Shown here piece by piece: positions 24,699 through 35,385 of a stretch of 64,000 nt of DNA. This DNA is from Afifella marina DSM 2698 (GTDB taxonomy: Bacteria > Pseudomonadota > Alphaproteobacteria > Rhizobiales > Afifellaceae). The stretch covers positions 347,664 to 411,663 of the forward strand of contig NZ_FMVW01000003.1 in NCBI RefSeq assembly GCF_900102695.1, in the 5' to 3' direction. Position 1 is the first letter of the stretch; each line of letters opens with the position of its first letter. Below the pieces are notes generated by a model. It was not told the DNA's origin. It did no database searches and saw nothing but the letters and a program-made list of their open reading frames with translations. Position numbers and translations under genes: made by a program.

Positions 24699-26567
24699 AT
24701 GATCTTAAATTGCGACGTCGTTGTCATCGGTGGCGGGCACGCCGGGTGCGAGGCGGCCTCCGCCTCCGCGCGCGCAGGTGCACGCACGATCCTCGTGACG
24801 CATAGGGCCGACACAATTGGAACCATGTCCTGCAATCCGGCGATTGGCGGGTTGGGCAAGGGACACCTCGTGCGTGAGATCGATGCGCTCGATGGTCTCA
24901 TGGGCCGGGCCGCCGATGCGGCGGGGATCCAGTTCCGCATGCTCAATCGGCGAAAGGGCCCGGCGGTGCAAGGGCCCCGAGCACAATCCGATCGGACCCT
25001 TTACCGCGCTGCGATGCGAAGTCTGATCAGCGAGCAGGCGGGGCTTGAGGTTCTTGAGGGCGAGGCTGCCGATATTGTCATCGGGGCAGGGCGGGTCCAG
25101 GGCCTGCGTCTTGCCGATGGTCGCGAGATCCGTTGTGGCGCGGTCGTCATTACGACCGGTACGTTCCTTCGTGGCATGGTGCATATTGGCGAACGCTCGT
25201 GGCCGGCCGGTCGCGTCGACGAGAAACCGTCGCTTGCCCTCGCCGAGACACTTGACCGTCTAGAGCTTCGCCTCGGGCGTCTAAAGACCGGTACACCGCC
25301 GCGGCTTGATGGGCGGACGATCGACTGGGCGTCACTTGAGATGCAGCCGGGCGACGACCCGGCCGAGCCGTTCTCGATGATGACCGAACGGATTACGACG
25401 CCACAGATCGAGTGCGGTATCACGCGGACGACGCAGGCGACCCATGACATCATCCGCGGCAATCTCGCCAGGTCGGCCATCCATGTCGGTAACATTTCCG
25501 GCCGGGGACCGCGGTATTGTCCGTCGATCGAGGACAAGGTCGTGCGCTTCGCCGATCGAGAGAGCCACCAGATCTTTCTGGAGCCCGAAGGACTCGGAGA
25601 CGATACGGTGTACCCCAACGGCATCTCCACGTCGCTCCCGGCCGAGCTTCAGGAGGCCTTCGTTCGGACTGTCCCCGGCCTTGAGCAGGTAGAGATCCTG
25701 CGGCCGGGTTACGCGATCGAATACGACCATGTCGACCCGCGGGAGCTCGACACGACGCTGGAGCTTCGGCAGGTGAGTGGCCTCTTTCTCGCCGGGCAGA
25801 TCAACGGCACGACGGGGTATGAAGAGGCGGGGGCCCAGGGTCTGATCGCGGGGGTGAATGCTGCGCGTCGGGCCGGCGGCGGCGAGGGGATCAGCGTCCG
25901 TCGATCGGACGCATATCTTGGTGTGATGATCGATGATCTCGTGACGAAGGGCGTCAGCGAGCCTTATCGCATGTTTACGTCGCGGGCCGAATATCGGCTG
26001 GCACTGCGGGTCGACAACGCGGATGAGCGGCTGACGCCGTTTGGTGAGGAACTCGGCATCGTCGGGTCTGAGCGGTCGAATCGGTTCCGGAAGAAATCGG
26101 AGACTCTCGCACGGTTCCGTGTTCTCCTGAGCGAGGTCAGGATTACACCGAACGAGGCGCGGCGTCGTGGCTTGCCGATCAATCAGGATGGCATCCGCCG
26201 GTCCGCGTTCGAGCTTCTGGCTTATCCTGAGATCGAGTGGTCGGCCGTTGCAGCGATATGGCCGGAGCTCGGCGAGGCCGATCCCGCGACACAGAAGCAC
26301 CTCACGACGGACGCTCGATACGCGGTCTATCTCGATCGACAGAAGGAAGATGTGGCGGCTCTGCGCCGGGACGAGGCAATTGGGATCCCAGATGATTTCT
26401 CGTTCGCCGGTCTGTCGGGCCTCTCCAACGAGGTGCGGGAGCGGCTGGAGCTCGTGCGGCCGGCGAGCCTCGCCCAGGCGGGGCGGGTCGAAGGCGTGAC
26501 GCCGGCAGCGTTGACGCTCATTCTTGCGCATCTGAAGCGTGCCGCGAGGGATCGCCGTGCGGCCTGA
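24699..26567 (+). CDS. mnmG: tRNA uridine-5-carboxymethylaminomethyl modification enzyme MnmG (GidA)
   Basis: MnmG is the FAD-dependent partner of MnmE in wobble-uridine modification. The 622-residue protein has the dinucleotide-binding motif [21 protein letters not shown] at residue 5, [37 protein letters not shown], and [25 protein letters not shown], all near invariant. The C-terminal helical domain with MnmE- and tRNA-binding function is present ([21 protein letters not shown] and the conserved [15 protein letters not shown] end). The 3' end overlaps rsmG by 29 bases. Confidence 0.97.
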   Translation: MILNCDVVVIGGGHAGCEAASASARAGARTILVTHRADTIGTMSCNPAIGGLGKGHLVREIDALDGLMGRAADAAGIQFRMLNRRKGPAVQGPRAQSDRTLYRAAMRSLISEQAGLEVLEGEAADIVIGAGRVQGLRLADGREIRCGAVVITTGTFLRGMVHIGERSWPAGRVDEKPSLALAETLDRLELRLGRLKTGTPPRLDGRTIDWASLEMQPGDDPAEPFSMMTERITTPQIECGITRTTQATHDIIRGNLARSAIHVGNISGRGPRYCPSIEDKVVRFADRESHQIFLEPEGLGDDTVYPNGISTSLPAELQEAFVRTVPGLEQVEILRPGYAIEYDHVDPRELDTTLELRQVSGLFLAGQINGTTGYEEAGAQGLIAGVNAARRAGGGEGISVRRSDAYLGVMIDDLVTKGVSEPYRMFTSRAEYRLALRVDNADERLTPFGEELGIVGSERSNRFRKKSETLARFRVLLSEVRITPNEARRRGLPINQDGIRRSAFELLAYPEIEWSAVAAIWPELGEADPATQKHLTTDARYAVYLDRQKEDVAALRRDEAIGIPDDFSFAGLSGLSNEVRERLELVRPASLAQAGRVEGVTPAALTLILAHLKRAARDRRAA

Positions 26568-27219
26568 ACAAGCAGATGCTTCACGTGAAACACTGCTGAC
26601 GCGTTGCCGTGATTTGGTGACAGCGGAGACGGAGGAACGTCTCGTCGCGTTCGTTGAGCTTCTGAAAACCTGGCAGCGAACGCACAACCTCGTCTCGCCG
26701 CGAACTATCGATGAGGTGTGGGAACGGCATGTCGGCGACAGCCTGCAGCTCGTCCCGATCGGGATCGAACAGAAGTCGTCCTCGTGGCTCGACATCGGCA
26801 GCGGGGCGGGTTTTCCGGGGCTCATCGTGGCGATCGTCCTGCACGACAGGCTCGAGAGGGTCGGGCTCGTCGAAGCCAATCACAAGAAGGCGGCCTTCCT
26901 CCGCCAGGCCGTGCGGGTGTGCGGCCTCGATAACGTCACCGTTCATGCGCGACGAATTGAGGCGCTGCATGATGAATTTCGGGGCTGCTTCGATGTCGTG
27001 AGCGCCAGGGCGCTCGCGCCATTGCCGGGTCTCCTTGAGCTTGCGGCACCATTTCTCGCCGAAAATGGCCTTGTCCTTGCGATGAAGGGCAAGGAATATG
27101 TGCATGAAGAAGCGGCGGCGTCTGACATCTGGCAATTCGATCGGATATTGTATCCGAGCCTCGCCGAGGGCGACGGCACCATCGCCGCCATCTCCCATCT
27201 GAAACGCAGGAAGGCCTAG
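26539..27219 (+). CDS. rsmG: 16S rRNA (guanine-N7)-methyltransferase RsmG (GidB)
   Basis: RsmG methylates N7 of G527 in 16S rRNA; its loss gives low-level streptomycin resistance. The 226-residue protein has the SAM-binding signature [19 protein letters not shown] near residue 75, [19 protein letters not shown] and [20 protein letters not shown]. The apparent start is GTG at 26539, inside mnmG; a later start is possible since the family core begins around [21 protein letters not shown]. Its 5' region also contains a parS site. It leads directly into parA, four bases downstream. Confidence 0.95.
   Translation: MPRGIAVRPEQADASRETLLTRCRDLVTAETEERLVAFVELLKTWQRTHNLVSPRTIDEVWERHVGDSLQLVPIGIEQKSSSWLDIGSGAGFPGLIVAIVLHDRLERVGLVEANHKKAAFLRQAVRVCGLDNVTVHARRIEALHDEFRGCFDVVSARALAPLPGLLELAAPFLAENGLVLAMKGKEYVHEEAAASDIWQFDRILYPSLAEGDGTIAAISHLKRRKA
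26577..26592. promoter_or_regulatory. parS: parS centromere site 3, inside rsmG
   Basis: TGCTTCACGTGAAACA differs from the parS consensus at base 3 only. It lies within the first 20 codons of rsmG, about 630 bases upstream of parA. A 16-base near-palindrome this close to consensus is very unlikely by chance. Confidence 0.9.
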
Positions 27220-27222
27220 ACC

Positions 27223-28044
<822 letters not shown>

Positions 28045-28069
28045 TGCGCGATCAAGGGAGTGTTGAGTG

Positions 28070-28945
28070 ATGGCTGCTGAACCACCACGGCGCCTCGGAC
28101 GCGGCCTCGACGCGTTGCTTCAGGATTATGCCGTGCCGGAAATGCAAGAGGCGCCGGTCGCCCCGCAGAAGCCTCAGACCGCGCTCATCGCCACCGTTCA
28201 CCCCAATCCGCGCAATCCCCGGCGGGAGTTTTCCGGCGAGGAGCTCGAAGATCTTGCGGCGTCAATTCGGGCGCATGGGCTCGTCCAGCCGATTGTCGTG
28301 CGGCCGAAGCCCGACACGCCCGACGAATTCGAGATCATTGCCGGTGAGCGGCGCTGGAGGGCAGCGCAACGGGCCGGCATCCATGAAGTTCCGATCACGC
28401 TGCTGGAGGTGTCGGACCGCGAGGCGCTCGAACTCGCCATCGTTGAAAACGTGCAGCGGAGCGATCTCAATCCACTCGAAGAGTCACTCGGCTATCAGGC
28501 TTTGATCGAGGAATTTGGCTACAGCCAGGGTGATCTTGCCGATGTCATCGGCAAGAGTCGCGTCCATGTCACGAATACGCTGCGGCTCCTGAAGTTGCCG
28601 GAGAAGGTTCGTGACCACCTCCGCACCGGCAAGCTGACGGCGGGCCATGCGCGAGCGCTCATCAATACGGTGGACCCGGAGAAGCTTGCGGAGATCGCCA
28701 TCGCCAAGGGGCTGTCGGTCCGCGATACCGAAAAGCTTGCGCAGAAATCCGACGAGCCGGATGTCAAATCCGGGATGCGGAGCCGAGAGAAGGACCCCGA
28801 TACGGTCGCGCTGGAGCGCGAGCTCGGAGACCGGTTGGGGCTCCTGATCGACATCCGTCACAAGGCGGACGGGAAGGGCGAGGTGCGCATCAAGTACCGC
28901 GACCTGGAGCAGCTCGATATGCTGTGTCAGAAGCTGAAGGTCTAA
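28070..28945 (+). CDS. parB: chromosome partitioning CTPase/DNA-binding protein ParB
   Basis: ParB binds parS, uses CTP to form sliding clamps and recruits ParA and SMC. The 291-residue protein starts RRLGRGLDALLQDY (conserved ParA-contact region), has PNPRNPRREFSGEELEDLAASIRAHGLVQPIVV, the CTP-binding box EIIAGERRWRAAQRAG near residue 98, AIVENVQRSDLNPLEE, the helix-turn-helix YSQGDLADVIGKSRVHVTNTLRLL, and a C-terminal dimerisation segment. The ATG at 28070 is preferred over the overlapping GTG one codon earlier. It is followed by the convergent holA. Confidence 0.97.
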   Translation: MAAEPPRRLGRGLDALLQDYAVPEMQEAPVAPQKPQTALIATVHPNPRNPRREFSGEELEDLAASIRAHGLVQPIVVRPKPDTPDEFEIIAGERRWRAAQRAGIHEVPITLLEVSDREALELAIVENVQRSDLNPLEESLGYQALIEEFGYSQGDLADVIGKSRVHVTNTLRLLKLPEKVRDHLRTGKLTAGHARALINTVDPEKLAEIAIAKGLSVRDTEKLAQKSDEPDVKSGMRSREKDPDTVALERELGDRLGLLIDIRHKADGKGEVRIKYRDLEQLDMLCQKLKV

Positions 28946-28951
28946 GCGGGC

Positions 28952-29989
28952 TTAACGGCGCCCCACGCGGCGCGCGACCTGCGCCAGACGCATGAGTGCT
29001 AAAGAGGCGATCGCGTAATCGAGGGCGGGCAGCTTCCGGGTCTCCAGGATCGCCTCATCGATGGAGGCGCGGGCCTTCCGCAGCGCCTCGGGTGACCAGA
29101 TCTGCAAGGCACGCTTGACGCTGTCTTTCCTGCGGAAATGGAGCGGCGGCCGGGCTCGATCGACCGCGACCGCAAGACCACTCTTGCGGGCCTCTGCCTG
29201 GAGCCCAGCCAGCATCAAAAGATGGTTGAGCATCTGCGCAAGGAGCGCTGAAGGGGATGCGCCTTCGGCCTCCAGACGCGAGAGATCCGCGGCTACCTCC
29301 TGAATGTCCCCGGTCAACGTCCGATCGATGAGGCGATCGTTGCGCAGCTCGGTGCTTTCTCCCACGACCGTCGTCACCTCGGCAAGGGTGAGCTCGGCGC
29401 CATCACCCGCATAGAGGATCAGTTTTTCGATCTCCCGGCGTGCGACGCCCCGGTCGGTGCCGAGATGGACGATGAGGTAATCGAGCGCGTCGGGTTCGAC
29501 GGTGACCTGGGCTTCGGGCAACATGCTGCGGGTGAGATCGGCGATATCGCCGGCGCTGCTCTCATAGAAGGGGATAGCCGCCGCGTTGGGTGAGTCCTCG
29601 AAGAGGCGGCGGAGCGGCGCGCCGGCCCGGAGCTCGTCGGCCTCGACGACGATGATGGCCGCTTCAGGCGGATCTTCAACGAGCGGCCGCAGGGACGGGA
29701 CGACATTGTGCCGACCGTCGAGTATTTTGAGGCGGATGAGCGGTGCGCCACCGAACAACATGTCGGCGTGGGCTTCGTCGGCGATGCGGCCTGGATTGCC
29801 GGAGAGTTCGTCGGAGCCGATCCTGAGGACCGTGGCACCCTGCGGGTCGCGCGCCGACAAGATCGACACGAGAGTCGCCGCACGCTCCGAAACCGCGCCC
29901 TGATCCGTGCCGTAAAGCAGGAAGAGTCGCACGTCCGCGGGCGGCTGCGTGGTGAAGGCTGTGGCCTGGGCGGCCTTAACGGCCACCAT
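28952..29989 (-). CDS. holA: DNA polymerase III delta subunit
   Basis: HolA is the clamp-loader subunit that opens the beta sliding clamp. The 345-residue protein begins VKAAQATAFTTQPPADVRLFLLYGTDQGAVSERAATLV, the usual AAA-like N-terminal fold without a Walker motif, with VVEADELRAGAPLRRLFEDSPNAAAIPFYE and a C-terminal helical domain with LLAQMLNHLLMLAGLQAEARK. The ATG at 29989 follows the lptE stop by two bases, so leuS-lptE-holA form one leftward operon. Confidence 0.93.
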   Translation of the reverse strand: MVAVKAAQATAFTTQPPADVRLFLLYGTDQGAVSERAATLVSILSARDPQGATVLRIGSDELSGNPGRIADEAHADMLFGGAPLIRLKILDGRHNVVPSLRPLVEDPPEAAIIVVEADELRAGAPLRRLFEDSPNAAAIPFYESSAGDIADLTRSMLPEAQVTVEPDALDYLIVHLGTDRGVARREIEKLILYAGDGAELTLAEVTTVVGESTELRNDRLIDRTLTGDIQEVAADLSRLEAEGASPSALLAQMLNHLLMLAGLQAEARKSGLAVAVDRARPPLHFRRKDSVKRALQIWSPEALRKARASIDEAILETRKLPALDYAIASLALMRLAQVARRVGRR

Positions 29990-29991
29990 CG

Positions 29992-30495
29992 TCAGTTCCG
30001 TGCGAGATAGCTTGCAAGCCGCGTCTTCAAGATGCCCGCAAGTGTGTCGGCGACGCGGTCTTCTGCGTCGCGCTCCGCCCTCAGCTTGGCGAACGCCTGG
30101 CTGGAGCGATCATAGGAAGCCACCGTGTTGAGGACGGCACCCAGAACCTGCTGACCTGTCGAAATGTCGAAGAGACGATATTGCAGGCGCCCGGAGAGCT
30201 GATAGGCGGTCGGAACGCCCGTCACGGCTTCGATGCCGACCGAGCTGGAGTTCAACGCGAGCGTATATTCGAGTCGATATTGCGGGGGGACGGTTTCTCC
30301 GTCCTGCAACCCGAACAGGAGTGCGTTCCTGAACACCTGTTCCGGCCGCGTCGTCGGCATTTCGACCTCAATGGCGCGGAGCTCTTCCTGAACCGACCGG
30401 CCGGCCGCGTCTGGCGCATAGAGCGGTCGGACGGTGCAGCCGGCCACAAGGCCAGCTGCAAGAAGGATGAGAAATCCGCGCCTAGCCGACCACAT
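29992..30495 (-). CDS. lptE: LPS-assembly lipoprotein LptE
   Basis: LptE is the outer-membrane lipoprotein that plugs the LptD barrel and helps insert lipopolysaccharide. The 167-residue product has a lipoprotein signal ([16 protein letters not shown], lipobox LVAGC, Cys about residue 20) followed by VRPLYAP, and a beta-rich region with [34 protein letters not shown] and a final helix [13 protein letters not shown]. Low sequence conservation makes LptE hard to recognise, but position between leuS and holA is the standard context. It overlaps the end of leuS by 14 bases. Confidence 0.88.
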   Translation of the reverse strand: MWSARRGFLILLAAGLVAGCTVRPLYAPDAAGRSVQEELRAIEVEMPTTRPEQVFRNALLFGLQDGETVPPQYRLEYTLALNSSSVGIEAVTGVPTAYQLSGRLQYRLFDISTGQQVLGAVLNTVASYDRSSQAFAKLRAERDAEDRVADTLAGILKTRLASYLARN

Positions 30496-33097
30496 TCACG
30501 ATCCTCCCGGGAACGACGATCACCTTGCGTGCCGGACGGCCTTCCAGAAACCGCTGGACCGTCTCGGAGGCGAGCGCCGCCGCCTCAATCGTCTCTTTCG
30601 ATGCGTCCCTGGCGACGACGAGATCGTCGCGCTTCTTGCCGTTCACCTGCAAGGGGAGGGTGACCTCGTCCTCACGGAGAAGAGCCGCATCGGCCTCCGG
30701 CCAGGCCGTTTCGGCGACGAGCTTGTCGTGGCCGAGGGTCTGCCAGCAGGCTTCCGCCAAATGCGGCATGAAGGGCGCGCTCAAAAGCACGAGGGCCTCC
30801 AGTGCCTCTCTGTGGGCCCACAAACCGGAGTCACGATCGCCGCACTCGTGGCCGCCGATTTGGTTCGCCAGATCGTGGACGAAGGCGATGGCGCGGTTGA
30901 AGCGCAGGTTCTCGATCGCGTCGGTCACATCTCGGATTGCGGCATGTGTGGCGCGTCTCAGGGCCTCGTCAGCCTCGCTGAAGCCGGATGGCAGAGCCGT
31001 CCCGGCTGGGGGCAGGCCTTCTTTTGCCGAGGTTACGAGCCGCCAGACACGCTGCACGAAGCGGTGAGCACCTTCGACGCCCGCTGCCGACCATTGCACG
31101 TCGCGCTCGGGTGGCGAGTCCGACAACATGAACCAGCGGGCGGTGTCGGCACCATAATTGCGGCTGATCTCTTCGGGACCGACCGTGTTGCGTTTCGACT
31201 TCGACATCTTTTCGATGGGGCCGATCTCGATGGCCGCACCGGTCTTGGCGTGCCGTGCCCGCCGTGTCCCCTCGCTCTCTTCGACAATCACGTCTTCAGG
31301 CGGAAGGAATGGGCCGTTCGGTTCGCGATAGGTTTCGTGCACCACCATGCCTTGCGTGAAGAGGCCGGCAAACGGCTCTTTCAGGTCGAGATGGCCGGTC
31401 TTCTGCATCGCCCGCACGAAGAAGCGGGAATAGAGGAGATGCAGGATCGCGTGCTCGATACCGCCGATATACTGATCGACGGGCAGCCAGGCGTCGGCGA
31501 CATCCGGAATGGTCGGCGTGTCGGCCTTCGGTGCGGTAAAGCGGGCGAAATACCACGAGGAATCCACGAAGGTGTCCATCGTGTCGGTCTCGCGCCGTGC
31601 GGGCTTGCCGCATTTCGGGCAATCGACGTTCTTCCAGGTCGGATGACGGTCGAGCGGGTTGCCGGGCTTGTCGAAATCGATGTCGTCAGGAAGCTCGACC
31701 GGCAGATCGGCAACGGGCACGGGCACCGATCCGCAGCTTTCGCAATGGATCATCGGGATCGGGCATCCCCAATAACGCTGTCTGGAAATGCCCCAGTCGC
31801 GCAACCTGAAGTTGACTTCGCGAACTGCCTGCGGCCCGCCCCCGATCGTGCGGGCTTCCAGGCGACGGGCAACCTCGTCCTTGCCTTCCTCGATGGTCAT
31901 GCCGTCCAGGAAGTCGGAATGGTAGAGGCGGCCAGGCCCGGTATAGGCTTCGTCCGTGACGGCGAAGTTCTCAGGATCGGCGTCTTCCGGCTTCACCACC
32001 GGCTTGACCGGAAGGCCGTAGCGGTTGGCGAAATCGAGGTCGCGCTGATCGTGCGCCGGGCAACCGAAGATCGCGCCGGTGCCGTAACCCATCAAAACGA
32101 AATTGGCGATGTAGACGGGAAGGACCGCTCCCTCGACGAAGGGATGGCGGACCCTGAGGCCTGTGTCGTAGCCGCTCTTCTCTGCCGTTTCGATCGCTTC
32201 CGCGGACGTGCCGCGGCGATGACATTCAGCGATGAAGGCGGCCGCCTTCTCGTCCGTCGCTGCGAGTTTTGCCGCGAGCGGATGGTCGGGCGAGAGCGCC
32301 ATGAAGGCGGCGCCAAAGAGCGTGTCCGGGCGCGTCGTGAAGACTTCCAGATACTCTTCGCCAGAGACCGTCTCGTCGGCAAACTCGAAGCGGACTTTCA
32401 GGCCCTCGGAGCGGCCGATCCACTTCTCCTGCATCACGCGGACTTTTTCCGGCCAGCGGGAAAGGCCCTTCAGCTCTTCGAGGAGATCGTCGGCATAGTC
32501 GGAGATGGCGAAGAACCACTGCGTCAGCTCACGCTGCTCGACGACGGCTCCCGAGCGCCAGCCGCGCCCGTCGATCACCTGCTCGTTGGCGAGCACGGTC
32601 TGGTCGACGGGATCCCAGTTCACCTTGGCGCTCTTGCGCTTGACGAGGCCGGCCTCACGGAAATCCAGGAAGAGCCGCTGCTGCTGAGCGTAATAGTCCA
32701 CGTCGCAGGTGGCGAACTCCCGCGACCAGTCGATCGAAAAGCCCATCAGCTTCAGCTGATCGCGCATCGTAGCGATGTTCGCGTAGGTCCACTCCTTGGG
32801 ATGGACCTTATTCTGCATGGCGGCGTTCTCCGCCGGCATGCCGAACGCGTCCCAGCCCATCGGGTGCAGCACGTTGTAGCCGCGCGCACGCCGATAGCGG
32901 GCGACGACATCGCCCATCGTGTAGTTGCGGGTGTGACCGATATGGATGCGTCCCGACGGATACGGGAACATCTCCAGGACATAATATTTGGGCCGTGGAT
33001 CCTCGTTGGAGCAACGGAAAAGGCCGCGCTCCTCCCAGACGGATTGCCAGTAAGCCTCGACGTTTCGTGGATTATAACGCTCTGTTGACGCAGTCAT
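30482..33097 (-). CDS. leuS: leucyl-tRNA synthetase
   Basis: LeuS charges tRNA-Leu and edits misactivated amino acids. The protein of about 871 residues carries the class I motifs [15 protein letters not shown] (HIGH) near residue 50 and [10 protein letters not shown] (KMSKS) near residue 620, with the CP1 editing insertion between them, including [14 protein letters not shown] and [18 protein letters not shown] zinc-ribbon-like CESCG...CPKCGKP pair is visible. ATG 33097 gives [11 protein letters not shown] as in relatives; an ATG three codons upstream (33106) is equally open. It starts the leuS-lptE-holA operon and is divergent from yggS. Confidence 0.97.
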   Translation of the reverse strand: MTASTERYNPRNVEAYWQSVWEERGLFRCSNEDPRPKYYVLEMFPYPSGRIHIGHTRNYTMGDVVARYRRARGYNVLHPMGWDAFGMPAENAAMQNKVHPKEWTYANIATMRDQLKLMGFSIDWSREFATCDVDYYAQQQRLFLDFREAGLVKRKSAKVNWDPVDQTVLANEQVIDGRGWRSGAVVEQRELTQWFFAISDYADDLLEELKGLSRWPEKVRVMQEKWIGRSEGLKVRFEFADETVSGEEYLEVFTTRPDTLFGAAFMALSPDHPLAAKLAATDEKAAAFIAECHRRGTSAEAIETAEKSGYDTGLRVRHPFVEGAVLPVYIANFVLMGYGTGAIFGCPAHDQRDLDFANRYGLPVKPVVKPEDADPENFAVTDEAYTGPGRLYHSDFLDGMTIEEGKDEVARRLEARTIGGGPQAVREVNFRLRDWGISRQRYWGCPIPMIHCESCGSVPVPVADLPVELPDDIDFDKPGNPLDRHPTWKNVDCPKCGKPARRETDTMDTFVDSSWYFARFTAPKADTPTIPDVADAWLPVDQYIGGIEHAILHLLYSRFFVRAMQKTGHLDLKEPFAGLFTQGMVVHETYREPNGPFLPPEDVIVEESEGTRRARHAKTGAAIEIGPIEKMSKSKRNTVGPEEISRNYGADTARWFMLSDSPPERDVQWSAAGVEGAHRFVQRVWRLVTSAKEGLPPAGTALPSGFSEADEALRRATHAAIRDVTDAIENLRFNRAIAFVHDLANQIGGHECGDRDSGLWAHREALEALVLLSAPFMPHLAEACWQTLGHDKLVAETAWPEADAALLREDEVTLPLQVNGKKRDDLVVARDASKETIEAAALASETVQRFLEGRPARKVIVVPGRIVNVVG

Positions 33098-33221
33098 GAA
33101 CGGCATGGTTGTTGGGAACGGGCGAGCCGCCTTTTGAGCGGCCGAAGAGCTTCAACACGATTGCCAGAGCCGGTCAACCTCGCCTGGCGGCGATCGGTTG
33201 TGCGCACAGTGCGGGCAGGAC

Positions 33222-33902
33222 ATGGACAAGGCAAACAAAGAGCACGAGGCATTGGCTGAGATCAGACGCCGGGTGGACGCGGCGGCGCGTGAGGCGGGGC
33301 GTGATCCGGAAAGCGTGACGCTCGTCGCCGTCAGCAAAACCTTCGATGCGGCGGAGATCGAGCCCGTCATCGCCGCCGGCCAGCGCGTCTTCGGCGAGAA
33401 CCGCGTGCAGGAAGCGGCCGGGAAATGGCCCGCTTTGCGCGAGGCGACGCCGGGCATGACACTGCATTTGATCGGGCCATTGCAATCGAACAAGGCGTCC
33501 CAGGCCGTGGAGCTGTTCGACGCCATCCATACCGTCGACCGCGACAAGATCGCGGCCGCGATCGCCAAGGAGATCGCAAGCCAGGGCCGGTCGCCGGAGC
33601 TCTTCGTTCAGGTCAATACCGGCGAGGAACCACAGAAGGCCGGCATCGCGCCCCGGGAGACGGCAGATTTCGTTCGCCGTTGCCGTGACGAGCACGGGCT
33701 TGAGATCTCGGGTCTCATGTGCATCCCGCCGGTCGAGGAGGCGCCAGCTCCGCATTTTGCGCGCCTGGCAAAGCTCGCCGGCGAGCTCGGTCTGAAAAAG
33801 CTCTCCATGGGCATGAGCGCCGATTTCGAGACGGCGATCGCACTCGGTGCGACCCATGTGCGGGTCGGCAGCGCGATCTTCGGCTCAAGGCCGCGTCCCT
33901 GA
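33222..33902 (+). CDS. yggS: YggS family pyridoxal-phosphate homeostasis protein
   Basis: YggS/PLPBP proteins bind pyridoxal phosphate without known catalysis and maintain vitamin B6 and amino acid balance. The 226-residue protein is a single TIM-barrel domain with the PLP Lys in VTLVAVSKTF near residue 38, FGENRVQEAAGKW, LHLIGPLQSNKA, FVQVNTGEEPQKAGI, GLMCIPP and the phosphate-binding LSMGMSADFETAIALGATHVRVGSAIFG. The ATG at 33222 is preceded by a GGCAGGA site; GTG 33198 is an open but less likely start. It converges on the L,D-transpeptidase-like gene. Confidence 0.94.
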   Translation: MDKANKEHEALAEIRRRVDAAAREAGRDPESVTLVAVSKTFDAAEIEPVIAAGQRVFGENRVQEAAGKWPALREATPGMTLHLIGPLQSNKASQAVELFDAIHTVDRDKIAAAIAKEIASQGRSPELFVQVNTGEEPQKAGIAPRETADFVRRCRDEHGLEISGLMCIPPVEEAPAPHFARLAKLAGELGLKKLSMGMSADFETAIALGATHVRVGSAIFGSRPRP

Positions 33903-33928
33903 GGTGTCGATCGTAGAGGAGTTGGTTC

Positions 33929-34585
33929 TCACACGCGTTTCGGGCGTCCGGCATCCGCCCGTGCCAGGATCACCATCTGTGTCCTCTTCGACAGAAACGG
34001 CAGGATCCGGCGCATGGCCGAGCGCGGTATGGCCACACAGCCCTCCGTCGCCTGAAGACCCGGCCGGGCGAGATGGAAGAAGATGGCACTTCCCATTTGC
34101 CGCTGCCGCGGCGCGGTGTTGTGGGACAGGCCGATCACTGCATCATAAAGCCCGTCCGGCCGCCACATCGCCTCGGCCGAGGCGCTGATGGGCAGGCGTA
34201 CGGCGCGATTGTAGGCGGGTGATGCCGGCTCGTCGCACCAGCCGTCGCTCTGCCGCAGCACAATCGTCTGAATCCCCGGGCGCGGCATCATTGGTCTTCT
34301 GTCGGGTCGCAGGGCGCACCATTCGAGCACAAAGCGCCCGACGGGGCTCTTCCCGTCACCTTCGCGCTTCTGCTTTGCGTGGGTCACGCCAGCGCGTCCG
34401 ATGGCGCAGCGCAGGGTGAGGCCGCGAAACGTCAGTAAGGCGGCGTGCGAGGGGCTCGGCAGCGGCCGCACATAGATACGGTCGCAGTCGCCGGATTGAG
34501 GCGCCGTGCGGCGTGACGACGCGGCAGCGCGTTTCGGCTGTTTGTGGCGCGATTGCGGGCGAAAGCGGGGGTCGGGGGGCAACAT
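33929..34585 (-). CDS. L,D-transpeptidase (YkuD) catalytic domain protein
   Basis: YkuD-domain enzymes form or exchange 3-3 cross-links in peptidoglycan or attach proteins to it. The 218-residue product contains the domain with GDGKSPVGRF, the conserved His in SAIFFHLARPG and the nucleophile Cys in ATEGCVAIPRSAM about 14 residues later, so the His-Cys pair is intact, although the usual Ser/Thr-His-Gly-Cys reads Thr-Glu-Gly-Cys. The N-terminal 30 residues are Arg-rich and no signal peptide is apparent from ATG 34585, which is odd for a periplasmic enzyme. This short variant is common next to the downstream regulator gene in related genomes. Confidence 0.82.
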   Translation of the reverse strand: MLPPDPRFRPQSRHKQPKRAAASSRRTAPQSGDCDRIYVRPLPSPSHAALLTFRGLTLRCAIGRAGVTHAKQKREGDGKSPVGRFVLEWCALRPDRRPMMPRPGIQTIVLRQSDGWCDEPASPAYNRAVRLPISASAEAMWRPDGLYDAVIGLSHNTAPRQRQMGSAIFFHLARPGLQATEGCVAIPRSAMRRILPFLSKRTQMVILARADAGRPKRV

Positions 34586-34689
34586 TGTTCAAGAATGCGT
34601 GCTTGATGGGCTGAGGTGCAAGGCTGGCGAGGGCAGGGAACTTAGCCTAAATTGCAAAATTGACGATTCCGGGCGGAGATAAGGCGCGA

Positions 34690-35376
34690 ATGACGGCCAG
34701 ACGAATTCTCATTGTCGATGATGACAAAGAGCTCTGCGGAGCATTGACCGAGCAGCTCGCGCTTTACGAGGAGTTTGAGCTCGCTTCGGCAACGACCGCT
34801 GCGGCCGGCATCAAGAGCGCCAAGGAAAGCCATGTCGATCTCATCATCATGGACGTCGAATTGCCGGACATGGACGGACGCGAGGCGGTCAAACTGCTCC
34901 GCAAGAGCGGTGTGAACGTCCCGATCGTGATGCTGACCGGCCACGACACCGATTCCGACACCGTGCTCGGTCTCGAGGCCGGGGCCAATGATTACGTCGT
35001 GAAGCCGTTTCGTTTCGCAGTCCTCCTTGCCCGCATCCGGGCGCATCTGCGCCAGCACGAGCAAAGCGAGGATGCGACCTTCGCCATCGGTCCCTACACG
35101 TTTCGTCCCGCCGCGAAAGTTCTCCTCGACGCGTCTGGCGGAAAGGTCCGCCTGACGGAAAAAGAGACGGCGATCTTGAAATATCTCTACCGGGCCAGCG
35201 AGGCGACGGTGTCACGCGACACGCTTCTCTCGGAAGTGTGGGGATACAATTCCGGGGTCACCACCCATACGCTCGAGACCCATATCTACCGGCTCAGGCA
35301 GAAGATCGAGAAGGATCCTTCGAACGCCGAGATCCTCGTCACGGAAGCCGGCGGCTACAAGCTTGCGCGCACCTAG
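34690..35376 (+). CDS. cenR: OmpR-family response regulator, CenR-like
   Basis: The 228-residue protein has an N-terminal receiver domain (ILIVDDDKEL acidic pocket, phospho-acceptor Asp in LIIMDVELPDMDG, Thr in VMLTGHD, Lys in YVVKPF) and a C-terminal winged-helix domain (VRLTEKETAILKYLYRA, SRDTLLSEVWGYNSGVTTHTLETHIYRLRQKIE). The pattern ALTEQLALYEEFEL and the gene neighbourhood resemble CenR, an envelope-integrity regulator essential in Caulobacter; the name is therefore tentative. ATG 34690 has GGAGATAAGG upstream. No histidine kinase gene is adjacent. The cyclic-nucleotide-binding gene follows nine bases downstream. Confidence 0.8.
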   Translation: MTARRILIVDDDKELCGALTEQLALYEEFELASATTAAAGIKSAKESHVDLIIMDVELPDMDGREAVKLLRKSGVNVPIVMLTGHDTDSDTVLGLEAGANDYVVKPFRFAVLLARIRAHLRQHEQSEDATFAIGPYTFRPAAKVLLDASGGKVRLTEKETAILKYLYRASEATVSRDTLLSEVWGYNSGVTTHTLETHIYRLRQKIEKDPSNAEILVTEAGGYKLART

Positions 35377-35385
35377 GAGAGCCGA

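Noticed and set aside
30434..33088. 884-codon plus-strand frame opposite leuS
   Set aside because: Antisense frame in GC-rich DNA covering a certain leucyl-tRNA synthetase gene; its translation is Arg/Asp/His-rich shadow sequence with no domain.
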